This document shows positions 1 to 6,218 of a stretch of DNA of 9,593 nt, in pieces. Position 1 is the first letter of the stretch, and each line of letters begins with the position of its first letter. A program made the position numbers and the translations under genes. The notes below the pieces were generated by a model. That model did no database searches. It was not told the origin of the DNA and saw nothing but the letters and a program-made list of their open reading frames with translations. Source of the DNA: an uncultured Bacteroidales bacterium (GTDB taxonomy: Bacteria > Bacteroidota > Bacteroidia > Bacteroidales > UBA932); contig CAMJJO010000070.1 in the NCBI GenBank assembly GCA_946406095.1, forward strand, positions 1-9,593, in the 5' to 3' direction.

Positions 1-192
1 CTCTATTCGGATATAGTCGAGAACGGCATCTTCCTCTCCGGCGGCGGCGCATTGCTGCGCGGATTGGACAAGCGCCTCACCGACAAAGTCAACATCCCCT
101 TCCACGTGGCGGACGATCCGCTGCACGCAGTGGGCCGCGGCACCTGCCTCGCCCTCAAGAACACCGACAGCTATCCCTTCCTGATGAGATAG
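1..192 (+). CDS. mreB: MreB rod-shape protein, 3' end only
   Basis: Partial gene that enters from the left edge and reads in frame 1 to a TAG at 190-192; 63 C-terminal residues are visible. MreB is the bacterial actin homologue that polymerises under the inner membrane and positions the elongasome. The visible piece has the C-terminal actin-fold signature: a glycine-rich GIFLSGGGALLRGLD stretch that closes the nucleotide site, then a segment reading DDPLHAVGRGTCLALKN, typical of MreB C-termini. The next gene, mreC, starts 3 nt after the stop, which is the expected neighbour. Identity rests on this short tail plus the following mreC-mreD-mrdA-rodA order. The start and promoter lie outside the window. 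Confidence 0.93.
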   Translation, partial: LYSDIVENGIFLSGGGALLRGLDKRLTDKVNIPFHVADDPLHAVGRGTCLALKNTDSYPFLMR

Positions 193-195
193 CCT

Positions 196-1020
196 ATGGC
201 GGGGGGAAAAAGGCCATACAGCGTTATCTGGAGCGCGGCAGTCTTCGTTGTTTTGGAGATTGCCGCTATCCTTATGCTGAGCCGCACTTCCTCCCTCCAG
301 GATATCTGGATCAGCCGCGCCTCGCACAGGGTGCATGCCAGCATCTGGGGCGGGGGCGAGAAAGTCCGGAACTACTTCACCCTCGGGCAGGAGAACAAGA
401 AACTGGCAAAAGACAATTTCGAACTCTCCGCCATGGTGAGGGATTTCGCCCAGAAGGATCTTTCTTACCGGGAGAACCATCTGTACGACGACCGGGTGGC
501 CAATTTCCGCCTGGTGCCGGCGACCATTGTCAAGGCCAGCCGCAACTCCCAGCATAACTACATCGTGCTGAACAAGGGCAGCGAAGACGGCGTCAAACCA
601 CAGACCGGAATCATCACCACCAACGGAATCGTGGGAGTGGTGAACACAGTCGGCAAGCGCTTCTCTTATGGTCTGACGCTGATGAACGCCAAGATCAGCG
701 TCAGCGCCAGGATAGGCAGGACGGGGCTGGTAGGGCCTCTGGAATGGGACGGGCGCCGCAGCAACGGGGCCTTGATGAAAGGGCTGCCGCTTCACTACAG
801 CGTCGCTCCCGGGGATACGGTCTGGACCAGCGGCTTTTCCTCCGTTTTCCCTCCGGACATCCCGATAGGCGTCACCGGGAAGATACGCCAGGTGGACGGA
901 AGCACCAACGAGGTGGCAGTGCGGCTGTTCCAGGATTTCGGAGCCCTGCGCTATGTCATAATCACCGAGAATCTCGACCGCGAGCAGATTGCCGAAATAG
1001 AAAAGGAGGGGCAGAAATGA
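196..1020 (+). CDS. mreC: Rod shape-determining protein MreC
   Basis: MreC (274 aa) is a single-pass inner-membrane protein that links cytoplasmic MreB filaments to periplasmic PBP2 and activates PBP2-RodA. The sequence shows a short basic N-terminus, one membrane segment at about residues 10-29, a helical, charged stretch at about 55-95 (GQENKKLAKDNFELSAM) suited to coiled-coil dimerisation, and then the beta-rich periplasmic domain at about 100-265, with typical segments such as LNKGSEDGVKPQTGIITTNGIVGVV and DTVWTSGFSSVFPPDIPIG. Length is usual for Bacteroidota MreC. The ATG at 196 is 3 nt after the mreB stop, and the TGA overlaps the mreD start in an ATGA arrangement, so translation is probably coupled. 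No dedicated promoter is visible; it should be transcribed with mreB. Confidence 0.96.
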   Translation: MAGGKRPYSVIWSAAVFVVLEIAAILMLSRTSSLQDIWISRASHRVHASIWGGGEKVRNYFTLGQENKKLAKDNFELSAMVRDFAQKDLSYRENHLYDDRVANFRLVPATIVKASRNSQHNYIVLNKGSEDGVKPQTGIITTNGIVGVVNTVGKRFSYGLTLMNAKISVSARIGRTGLVGPLEWDGRRSNGALMKGLPLHYSVAPGDTVWTSGFSSVFPPDIPIGVTGKIRQVDGSTNEVAVRLFQDFGALRYVIITENLDREQIAEIEKEGQK

Positions 1021-1535
1021 GGCAGCGTTACATCTTCACATACCTGGTGCTGCTGGCCATCCAGATCGTCCTCGGCGGGCTGCTGAACCTTTCGCAGTAC
1101 GTGGTCGTAGTCTTCCTGCCGGTGATGATCCTGAGCCTTCCCATCACCCACAGCACGCCCAGGCTGCTGTTGATAGCCTTCGTCAGCGGGCTGGCCGTGG
1201 ACTTCTTCACCAACGGGGTGCTGGGGCTCACTACCTGCGCATTGCTTCCCGTCGCGCTGGCGCGCAATTCCCTCATCCGCCTCGTGTTCGGCACCGAACT
1301 GCTCTCGAGGCAGGAGGATATCTCCATACATAAGCAAGGGCCCGCGAAGGTGCTGCTGGCCATACTTCTGGCCACCACCCTCTTCTTCCTCATCTACACC
1401 CCGGTCGACTGCGCCGGCACCCGTCCCGCCGGGTTCGTCGCCCTCCGGATGCTGCTATCCATTGCCCTGAGCACTCCTGTTTCTTATTATGCTGCCGGAG
1501 TGCTTGCTCCGAGGGAGGCCGACAGATGGAGATAA
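1017..1535 (+). CDS. mreD: Rod shape-determining protein MreD
   Basis: MreD (172 aa) is a small polytopic inner-membrane protein of the elongasome. The ATG at 1017-1019 overlaps the mreC stop (1018-1020); the reading frame is open further upstream to 744, but that extension only shadows mreC and has no membrane-protein character. The chosen start is preceded by AGGAGGG at 1004-1010 with a 6-nt spacer, notable because Bacteroidota use Shine-Dalgarno sites weakly, though the bases are also mreC coding sequence. The protein is nearly all hydrophobic, with likely membrane segments at about residues 6-22, 25-42, 48-65, 66-82, 108-126 and 140-163, and carries the MreD-like motif FVSGLAVDFFTNGVLGL. 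It overlaps mrdA by 10 nt. Poorly conserved family; assignment is secured by size, topology and position between mreC and mrdA. Confidence 0.93.
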   Translation: MRQRYIFTYLVLLAIQIVLGGLLNLSQYVVVVFLPVMILSLPITHSTPRLLLIAFVSGLAVDFFTNGVLGLTTCALLPVALARNSLIRLVFGTELLSRQEDISIHKQGPAKVLLAILLATTLFFLIYTPVDCAGTRPAGFVALRMLLSIALSTPVSYYAAGVLAPREADRWR

Positions 1536-3358
1536 AACGCAGCGACAAGCTTGTCATAGGGCTGTGGGCGGTGATCCTGCTGCTGCTCATCCGCCTCTTC
1601 TCCATCCAGATACTGGACGATTCCTACAAGAGGGACGCGGCCAACAATTCGATGGTCTACCACACCATATATCCTCCCCGCGGCATAATCTACGACCGCA
1701 ACGGAGAGGTGCTGGTGGGGAACCGCATCTGCTACGATATCCTGGTGACTCCGAGGGAGGTGACCGCCTTCGATACCCTCGCCCTTGCCAAGGCCCTGGA
1801 CCTGGACACTCTCTGGATCCGGGAGCAGATGGCCTATTACAAGAAATACCGCTCCCGCATCGGCTGGCAGACGCTTCAGTTTGCCAAGCGCGTGAGCATC
1901 GAGCAGTATATGAAATTCGCGGAAAGGGCCTACGACTTCCCGGGTTTCCGCGGGCAGGTGCGTACGGTGAGGGAATACCCGTTCAACGCCGGCGGCAACC
2001 TGCTGGGATATGTGTCGGAGGTTAACGACCGGGACATCGAGAAGGACCCAGAAGCCTACAAGAGCGGGGACTACATAGGCAAGACAGGACTCGAGGCTGC
2101 GCGGGAAAAGGATCTGAGGGGAGAGAAGGGCTACCACGTGTTCCTTCGCGATTCCCGCAACAAGGTGCAGTCTTCCTACAAGGACGGGGAGTTCGACAAG
2201 GAGGCGGTGCCCGGCAAGAACATAGTGACCACGATCGACGCGCACCTGCAGCAGTACGGTCAGGAACTGATGAAGGGGAAGAAGGGCAGCCTGATTGCCC
2301 TGGAGCCCTCCAGCGGAGAGATTCTGGCGATGGTGTCCAGCCCGGGAATCGACGTTGACGTGCTTTCCGACATGGGTGCGAACTACTCCCGCCTGGCTGC
2401 GGATCCCGGACGGCCTATGTTCAACCGCACGGTGCAGGCGTCCTACCCTCCGGGTTCGGTGTTCAAGCTCGTGAACGGGCTGATAGGCCTTCAGGAAGGG
2501 GTGCTGGAGCCCTGGTATCAGTATCCCTGCAACCATGGTTATGCCTATACCAAGACCCGCAAGCTTGGCTGCCACGGGCACCGCAGCCCGCTGAGGCTCG
2601 AGGAGGCGGTGATGATGAGCTGCAACGCCTACTTCTGCTATGTGCTGAAGAACCTGCTGGAGCGGCCGGAGGATGGCACCGTGAACGAGGAGTTCGACAA
2701 GTGGCGGGACTACGTGCTGAGTTTCGGCTTCGGGCAGAAACTGGGCAGCGACTTCCCTTCCGAACTCGGCGGCAACATCCCCACCTCGAAACTCTACGAC
2801 AAGCGCTACGGCAAGGGCCGCTGGCGCACTTCGAACGTGATATCGCTCTCCATCGGGCAGGGAGAAATCGGGGCCACGCCCCTACAGATCGCGAATCTCG
2901 CGGCAATCATGGCCAACCGCGGCTGGTACAGGATCCCGCACATAGTGAAGGATTCAGAAGGGCTGGAGATAGACGAACGATTCCGCGAGAAGCATTATAC
3001 GATGGTGGATACATCTCACTTTTCGAAGGTGATAGGAGGGATGTGGATGGCGGTGAATGCCGCCCCCGGAGCCGGCGGAACCGCGAGTCTTGCGGCTGTG
3101 CCCGGGCTGGACATCTGCGGCAAGACTGGCACCGCCCAGAATCCCCACGGAGCGGACAATTCCGTCTTCATCTGCTTCGCACCGCGGGAGAATCCGAAGA
3201 TCGCGGTGGTGGGTTATATAGAGAATGCCGGATGGGGTGGCTCCTGGGCCTGCCCGCTGGCATCGCTGCTGATAGAGAAATACCTGACCGGCGGCACCGT
3301 GCGGCCGGATCTGGAAAAACGAATGTTGGAGGCAAGGTTCAATGTTGCAGGGAACTGA
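1526..3358 (+). CDS. mrdA: Penicillin-binding protein 2, elongasome transpeptidase
   Basis: PBP2 (610 aa, normal length) is the class B PBP that cross-links peptidoglycan during lateral wall growth and works with RodA. A membrane anchor lies at about residues 10-28 (LVIGLWAVILLLLIRLFSI), followed by the pedestal/dimerisation domain, with YPPRGIIYDRNGEVL at about 49-63, and the transpeptidase domain from about 235. All three catalytic motifs are intact: SVFK at 311-314 (nucleophile S311), SCN at 365-367 and KTGT at 533-536. GGMWMAVN upstream of KTG is also family-typical. The ATG at 1526 overlaps the mreD end by 10 nt and is preceded by GAGGGAGG at 1511-1518. The 3' end overlaps rodA by 17 nt. 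It should be membrane-anchored with its catalytic domain in the periplasm. Target of beta-lactams such as mecillinam in other bacteria. Confidence 0.97.
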   Translation: MEIKRSDKLVIGLWAVILLLLIRLFSIQILDDSYKRDAANNSMVYHTIYPPRGIIYDRNGEVLVGNRICYDILVTPREVTAFDTLALAKALDLDTLWIREQMAYYKKYRSRIGWQTLQFAKRVSIEQYMKFAERAYDFPGFRGQVRTVREYPFNAGGNLLGYVSEVNDRDIEKDPEAYKSGDYIGKTGLEAAREKDLRGEKGYHVFLRDSRNKVQSSYKDGEFDKEAVPGKNIVTTIDAHLQQYGQELMKGKKGSLIALEPSSGEILAMVSSPGIDVDVLSDMGANYSRLAADPGRPMFNRTVQASYPPGSVFKLVNGLIGLQEGVLEPWYQYPCNHGYAYTKTRKLGCHGHRSPLRLEEAVMMSCNAYFCYVLKNLLERPEDGTVNEEFDKWRDYVLSFGFGQKLGSDFPSELGGNIPTSKLYDKRYGKGRWRTSNVISLSIGQGEIGATPLQIANLAAIMANRGWYRIPHIVKDSEGLEIDERFREKHYTMVDTSHFSKVIGGMWMAVNAAPGAGGTASLAAVPGLDICGKTGTAQNPHGADNSVFICFAPRENPKIAVVGYIENAGWGGSWACPLASLLIEKYLTGGTVRPDLEKRMLEARFNVAGN

Positions 3359-4634
3359 CAGGGGTTTACGTGGTTCGGTAGACTGGACTCTGATTGCCAT
3401 CTACCTGGTGCTGGTCTTCATAGGCTGGCTGAACGTGTATGCCTCCATCCATACCCCGGACATGGGTTCGCCGCTGGACTTTTCGCTCCGCAGCGGCAAG
3501 CAGTTCGTATGGATACTCACGGCGTTTGCGCTGGCGGCGGTCATCCTCTTCGTGGTGAATCCGCGCCTGTGGGAGGTGCTGGCCACTCCGGGCTACCTGA
3601 TTGTGGTGGTGCTGCTGGTAGCGGTCATCTTCCTGGGCTCCGAACACAAGGGGTCCCATTCCTGGTTCTCGGTCGGCCCGATAAGCTTCCAACCTGCTGA
3701 AATATCGAAGATTACGACCTCGCTGCTGCTGGCCGCGCTGATGAGCCGGCAGGGCTTTTCCATGGGCAAGTGGAAGGATTTCTGGCAGGTGGCGGTGGTG
3801 CTGGGCCTGCCGATGCTGATCATCCTGGCAGAGAATGAGACGGGCTCGGCGCTGGTGTATGTGGGCATGCTTTTCGTGCTGTACCGCGAGGGCCTTCCCG
3901 GGGTGTTCCTGCTGCTGATAGGCTTGGCGATAGTGATGTTCATCCTCACTCTGAAGACCTCCGTCTGGGTATCGCTCGCCGTGCTGGGAGTGATAGGACT
4001 GCTGTATCTATGGTACACCTTGAGGCAGACCCGTCCGCTCTCGCGGGAGAGGAGATTTTCTTTAAGGATGCTGCTGCTGGGGGTCGTGGTATTCGCGGGG
4101 CTGGTGTTCTCGACGGATTTCGCTTTCAACAAGGTGCTTCAGGACCATCAGCGGCTTCGCATCGAGGTGCTGCTGGGGATGAAAGACGACCCGCACGGAG
4201 TGGGCTACAATGTGCGGCAGTCGATGATTGCCATCGGCTCCGGAGGCTTCTTCGGCAAGGGCTTCACCCACGGCACGCAGAACACCGGAGGCTTCGTGCC
4301 GGAGCAGAGCACCGACTTCATCTTCTGCACGGTTGGAGAGGAGTGGGGATTCTTCGGATGCCTGATGGTGCTGGTGCTGTATGGAATTCTGATAGCGAGG
4401 ATTATCCGGGATGCCGAGCGCGCCCGGGAAGCATTCACGAGAATTTATGGATACTGCGTGGCGGCGTGCCTGTTCATGCATCTCTTCATTAACGTGGGGA
4501 TGACCATAGGGCTGATGCCGGTGATAGGCATCCCGCTGCCGTTCCTGAGTTACGGCGGGTCTTCGCTGTGGGGATTTACGGTGATGTTGTTTATCTTTAT
4601 CGCACTTAACAGACAAGAGAAAAAATACTTCTGA
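3342..4634 (+). CDS. rodA: RodA, SEDS peptidoglycan glycosyltransferase
   Basis: RodA (430 aa) polymerises lipid II into glycan strands as partner of PBP2. About ten membrane segments are visible, starting with VDWTLIAIYLVLVFIGWLNVYAS at about residues 13-35. SEDS-family landmarks are present: SHSWFSVGPISFQPAE at 105-120, ENETGSALVY at 164-173 where many homologues read QPDLGTALVY, then DDPHGVGYNVRQSMIAIGSGGFFGKG at about 282-307 containing the acidic residue (D283) expected to be catalytic by analogy with other RodA proteins, STDFIFCTVGEEWG at 323-336, and the C-terminal GIPLPFLSYGGSSLW at 396-410. The ATG at 3342 overlaps mrdA by 17 nt and keeps the usual short tail before the first membrane helix. 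It is the last classical shape gene of the operon; the nitroreductase-like gene begins 4 nt after the stop. Confidence 0.97.
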   Translation: MLQGTDRGLRGSVDWTLIAIYLVLVFIGWLNVYASIHTPDMGSPLDFSLRSGKQFVWILTAFALAAVILFVVNPRLWEVLATPGYLIVVVLLVAVIFLGSEHKGSHSWFSVGPISFQPAEISKITTSLLLAALMSRQGFSMGKWKDFWQVAVVLGLPMLIILAENETGSALVYVGMLFVLYREGLPGVFLLLIGLAIVMFILTLKTSVWVSLAVLGVIGLLYLWYTLRQTRPLSRERRFSLRMLLLGVVVFAGLVFSTDFAFNKVLQDHQRLRIEVLLGMKDDPHGVGYNVRQSMIAIGSGGFFGKGFTHGTQNTGGFVPEQSTDFIFCTVGEEWGFFGCLMVLVLYGILIARIIRDAERAREAFTRIYGYCVAACLFMHLFINVGMTIGLMPVIGIPLPFLSYGGSSLWGFTVMLFIFIALNRQEKKYF

Positions 4635-4638
4635 TATT

Positions 4639-5157
4639 ATGGCAAACACTGGATTTTTGAAACTCGCGGAGGAGCGTTACTCCTGCCGGGCGTTTGAGAA
4701 GAAACCGGTTCCGGAAGAACTGGTGCAGAAGATTCTGGAGGCCGCAAGGCTCGCTCCTTCGGCAGTTAACAGGCAGCCCGTGAAGATATGGGTCGCCCGC
4801 CGCCCGGAGGTGCTGGAGAAGCTGGCAACCACTACCAAGTACCTGTTCGATGCGCCGCTGGTGTTCGTGGTGGCCGGCAGCCCCTCGCAGGCCTGGGTCA
4901 GCAAAATCGACGGAAAGAACAGGGCGGAGACCGATGCCTGCATCGCTGCCACGCATCTGATGATGGAAATCCAGGACCTGGGGCTCGGGAGCTGCTGGGT
5001 CGGCTCTTTCGATGCCGCCGCGGTGAAGGCGATGTTCCCCAAGGAGATGGAAGGCTGGGACCTGGTTGCACTGTTCCCTACCGGCTATCCCGCCGCCGGG
5101 CCATCCCCGCGCCACACCGATCGCAAGACTATGGAAGAGTTTGCCGAGGAATTGTAA
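4639..5157 (+). CDS. Nitroreductase-family flavoprotein
   Basis: Predicted FMN-dependent NAD(P)H oxidoreductase of the nitroreductase fold, 172 aa, the short type common in Bacteroidota. Visible family features are an N-terminal RxSxR-type phosphate-binding motif (RYSCR, residues 13-17), the FMN-contacting APSAVNRQPVKIWV segment at about 39-52, a central helix EIQDLGLGSCWVGSF at about 110-124, and a C-terminal LFPTGYPAAGPSPRH segment. Cytosolic, no signal peptide. It starts 4 nt downstream of rodA, so it is probably read through from the shape operon, although no link to wall synthesis is implied. The physiological substrate cannot be read from the sequence; family members reduce nitroaromatics, quinones or flavins. 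Base composition matches the upstream genes, so it looks native. Confidence 0.9.
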   Translation: MANTGFLKLAEERYSCRAFEKKPVPEELVQKILEAARLAPSAVNRQPVKIWVARRPEVLEKLATTTKYLFDAPLVFVVAGSPSQAWVSKIDGKNRAETDACIAATHLMMEIQDLGLGSCWVGSFDAAAVKAMFPKEMEGWDLVALFPTGYPAAGPSPRHTDRKTMEEFAEEL

Positions 5158-5186
5158 AGCGATTCTCCGGAAATTGTTATCTTTGC
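5152..5186 (+). promoter_or_regulatory. Putative promoter of the tRNA-Leu gene
   Basis: TATCTTTGC at 5178-5186 fits the Bacteroidota housekeeping -7 element (TAnnTTTG) exactly, and the same nine bases recur in the promoter at 7705-7713. A TTG at 5152-5154, inside the last codons of the nitroreductase gene, could serve as the -33 element but its 23-nt spacing is long. Transcription would begin near 5192 and leave a short GC-rich leader containing complementary AGCCGG (5187-5192) and CCGGCT (5214-5219) before the mature tRNA start at 5225. The -7 call is strong, the -33 weak. Confidence 0.65.
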
Positions 5187-5224
5187 AGCCGGAACCGGCG
5201 GCCCCGGCCTCATCCGGCTCCAAA

Positions 5225-5535
5225 GCCTTGGTGGTGGAATGGTAGACACGAGGGACTTATACATATTTGAGTGCACTTCCTGAAAAGGGAGATGTAGAAT
5301 GCCGTAAATTCAAGGAAACCTTAACAGGTAATGCTGATGGCGATCTTGAGCCAAGCCTCTGAAAAGAGGAAGGTGCAGAGACTAGACACGGCACACCTAA
5401 AGAGCCACGCTCTATGGTGAAGGAATAGTCCAGACTACGAACGGGCAGGCATTTGCCCCCGGTGGCGAAAGCCATAGCAGCAAGAAAATCCCTTGGGCAG
5501 CAATGTCCGTGTGAGTTCGAGTCTCATCCGAGGCA
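5225..5535 (+). tRNA. tRNA-Leu(UAA), split by a group I intron
   Basis: The two exons, 5225-5258 and 5485-5535, give an 85-nt class II leucine tRNA. The acceptor stem GCCTTGG (5225-5231) pairs with CCGAGGC (5528-5534), with discriminator A at 5535. The D arm has GTG/CAC around a loop with GG; the anticodon stem AGGGA (5251-5255) pairs with TCCCT (5489-5493), and the spliced loop reads CTTAAAA, giving anticodon UAA. A long variable arm follows (GGGC/GTCC with one G.U pair), then a T arm GTGAG/CTCAT around TTCGAGT. The 3' CCA is not encoded (CGT follows), so it must be added after transcription. The intron interrupts the anticodon between U34 and A35. As a reader of UUA and probably UUG codons it is likely an important gene, so efficient splicing is probably required unless another copy exists. 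Confidence 0.93.
5259..5484 (+). ncRNA. Group I self-splicing intron in tRNA-Leu(UAA)
   Basis: This 226-nt intron has the group I core. P1: exon ACUU (5255-5258) pairs with internal guide GAGU (5269-5272), placing the hallmark U.G pair (U5258.G5269) at the 5' splice site. P3: UGCCGU (5300-5305) with ACGGCA (5388-5393). P4: UUCAAG (5309-5314, in the P element AATTCAAGGAAACC) with CUUGAG (5345-5350, in the Q element). P6a: CCUCU/AGAGG capped by a GAAA tetraloop (5356-5369). P7: GACUA (5380-5384) with UAGUC (5426-5430), the guanosine-binding helix. P8 is the CACC...GGTG hairpin around 5394-5420. P9-type hairpins include UGGC-GAAA-GCCA near 5463-5474. The terminal omega-G is G5484. No ORF lies inside. 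Size and insertion site resemble the IC3-type introns of cyanobacterial tRNA-Leu; subgroup is inference. Confidence 0.93.
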
Positions 5536-5536
5536 C
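5528..5536 (+). repeat. Direct repeat, tRNA-proximal copy (attachment-like)
   Basis: CCGAGGCAC covers the last bases of the tRNA acceptor stem, the discriminator and one more base. An identical 9-mer lies at 6110-6118; including the preceding CA and one mismatch, 11 of 12 positions agree. The two copies bracket the HNH gene. Short duplications of a tRNA 3' end are the usual footprint of element insertion at tRNA genes, although nine bases is short and no recombinase gene is present. Confidence 0.5.
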
Positions 5537-5539
5537 GTT

Positions 5540-5570
5540 AAGGCCAATCAATTGAATATTGGTTGGCCTT
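5540..5570 (+). terminator. Hairpin terminator after tRNA-Leu
   Basis: AAGGCCAATCAA (5540-5551) pairs with TTGGTTGGCCTT (5559-5570) with a single T.G wobble, giving a 12-bp stem and a 7-nt loop, starting 4 nt after the mature tRNA end. It is followed by the T-rich ATATTT. Position and stability fit an intrinsic terminator for the tRNA transcript, although the U-tract is weak. It would separate tRNA transcription from the HNH gene. Confidence 0.6.
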
Positions 5571-5577
5571 ATATTTG
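5570..5577 (+). promoter_or_regulatory. Possible -7 element for the HNH gene
   Basis: TATATTTG at 5570-5577 fits TAnnTTTG and lies 36 nt before the HNH start codon. No well-spaced TTG -33 element is seen (the nearest, at 5552-5554, is only 15 nt away), so this is tentative. If used, the transcript would begin near 5583, within the 5' arm of the stem at 5578-5612. Confidence 0.3.
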
Positions 5578-5612
5578 GTAGAGACGAAGTTTATATTTAT
5601 ATTCGTCTCTAC
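5578..5612 (+). promoter_or_regulatory. Perfect hairpin abutting the HNH start codon
   Basis: GTAGAGACGAA (5578-5588) and TTCGTCTCTAC (5602-5612) form a perfect 11-bp stem with a 13-nt AT-rich loop. The 3' arm ends one base before the ATG at 5614, so in RNA the region normally bound by the ribosome would be base-paired. This would be expected to repress translation of the endonuclease, as described for some phage homing endonucleases. A structural role in insertion of the unit is the alternative. Confidence 0.5.
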
Positions 5613-5613
5613 T

Positions 5614-6096
5614 ATGAGACAGAACTATAATGAGCAGGATGTCAGGAAGGCTGTTGCCAACAGCAAGTCCATAGCGGGAGTCCTTAGATTGCTGAATTTG
5701 CGCCCTGTTGGCGGTAATTATAAAACAATAAAACACCTTATTGAGAAGTATAGCCTAGACACAAGACACTTTACTGGACAAGGGTGGAATGTAGGTTTGG
5801 CATTTAAACCTAAAACGAGCCTTAAAGATTCTGATATATTCAAAGAGAATTCGAATTATCGCTGCTCATGGCGATTAAGAGAACGGTATAAAAGAATAAC
5901 CGGTATTTCATCGTGCGAAAAATGTGGGCTTTCGGAGTGGCTCGGCAAACCTATTCCACTGGAAATACATCACCTTAACGGCAACAATACAGATAATCGA
6001 ATTGAGAATTTACAACTGCTTTGTCCAAATTGCCATGCCCAAACCGACTACTACAGGGGTCGGGCACGCCGGATTAAATCAACTAATAATAAATAA
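5614..6096 (+). CDS. HNH endonuclease, free-standing homing type
   Basis: Protein of 160 aa with a C-terminal HNH nuclease domain. Zinc-binding pairs CEKC (101-104) and CPNC (137-140) flank the catalytic IHHLNGNNTDNRIENL segment (118-133), with H119/H120 and the Asn residues as active-site candidates and CPNCH closing the motif. The N-terminal part (about 10-60, including SIAGVLRLLNLRPVGGNYKTIKHLI and DTRHFTGQGWN) matches the DNA-binding region of HNH proteins widespread in phages. An in-frame ATG at 5563 would add 17 residues, but it overlaps the terminator and leader hairpins and those residues have no domain character, so 5614 is preferred. It lies 78 bp beyond the intron-bearing tRNA and between two copies of the tRNA tail. 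Its composition is clearly AT-richer than the upstream operon, which suggests transfer. Target site unknown. Confidence 0.88.
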   Translation: MRQNYNEQDVRKAVANSKSIAGVLRLLNLRPVGGNYKTIKHLIEKYSLDTRHFTGQGWNVGLAFKPKTSLKDSDIFKENSNYRCSWRLRERYKRITGISSCEKCGLSEWLGKPIPLEIHHLNGNNTDNRIENLQLLCPNCHAQTDYYRGRARRIKSTNNK

Positions 6097-6109
6097 GTTA
6101 TATGTCCAG

Positions 6110-6118
6110 CCGAGGCAC
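6110..6118 (+). repeat. Direct repeat, distal copy of the tRNA-Leu tail
   Basis: A second CCGAGGCAC, identical to 5528-5536 and without any tRNA body in front of it. It lies 13 bp after the HNH stop codon and 3 bp before a GC-rich hairpin that looks like a native tRNA terminator. With the upstream copy it delimits a unit of about 582 bp. Alternatively it is the relic of a deleted second tRNA gene. Confidence 0.5.
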
Positions 6119-6121
6119 ATG

Positions 6122-6144
6122 AGGCGCTCCTTTGCGGGGCGCCT
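6122..6144 (+). terminator. GC-rich hairpin, possible displaced tRNA terminator
   Basis: AGGCGCTCC (6122-6130) pairs with GGGGCGCCT (6136-6144), a 9-bp stem with one T.G wobble and the 5-nt loop TTTGC. No strong U-tract follows. Its high GC contrasts with the AT-rich HNH gene just upstream and matches the native operon DNA. It may therefore have been the original tRNA-Leu terminator before the HNH unit was inserted. It would also end HNH transcription. Confidence 0.55.
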
Positions 6145-6167
6145 GCGTTATATCCGGGCAGGGGGAG

Positions 6168-6203
6168 ATTTGTTCCGAAAATAGACCGAAAACGGGAACA
6201 AAT
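6168..6203. repeat. Inverted repeat A with TTTGTTCC core
   Basis: ATTTGTTCC (6168-6176) and GGAACAAAT (6195-6203) are perfect 9-bp inverted arms around an 18-nt A-rich spacer. The arm sequence recurs in inverted repeat B, 16 bp away. It lies between the HNH gene and the convergent minus-strand genes. Confidence 0.6.
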
Positions 6204-6218
6204 TCTTCAAAAAGACAG

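Noticed and set aside
744..1016. In-frame upstream extension of mreD
   Set aside because: The extension overlaps mreC in another frame, is Arg/Gly-rich and lacks membrane segments; the ATG at 1017 overlapping the mreC stop gives a normal MreD.
1487..2581. Long minus-strand open frame (364 codons) opposite mrdA
   Set aside because: It is antisense to the intact PBP2 gene, whose motifs are all present. The translation is His/Val/Leu/Gln-rich without domain character, a usual shadow in GC-rich DNA.
5257..5475. Minus-strand 72-codon frame inside the intron, considered as an intron-encoded protein
   Set aside because: It is antisense to the structured intron core, shows no LAGLIDADG, HNH or GIY-YIG motif, and its bases are fully explained by RNA helices.
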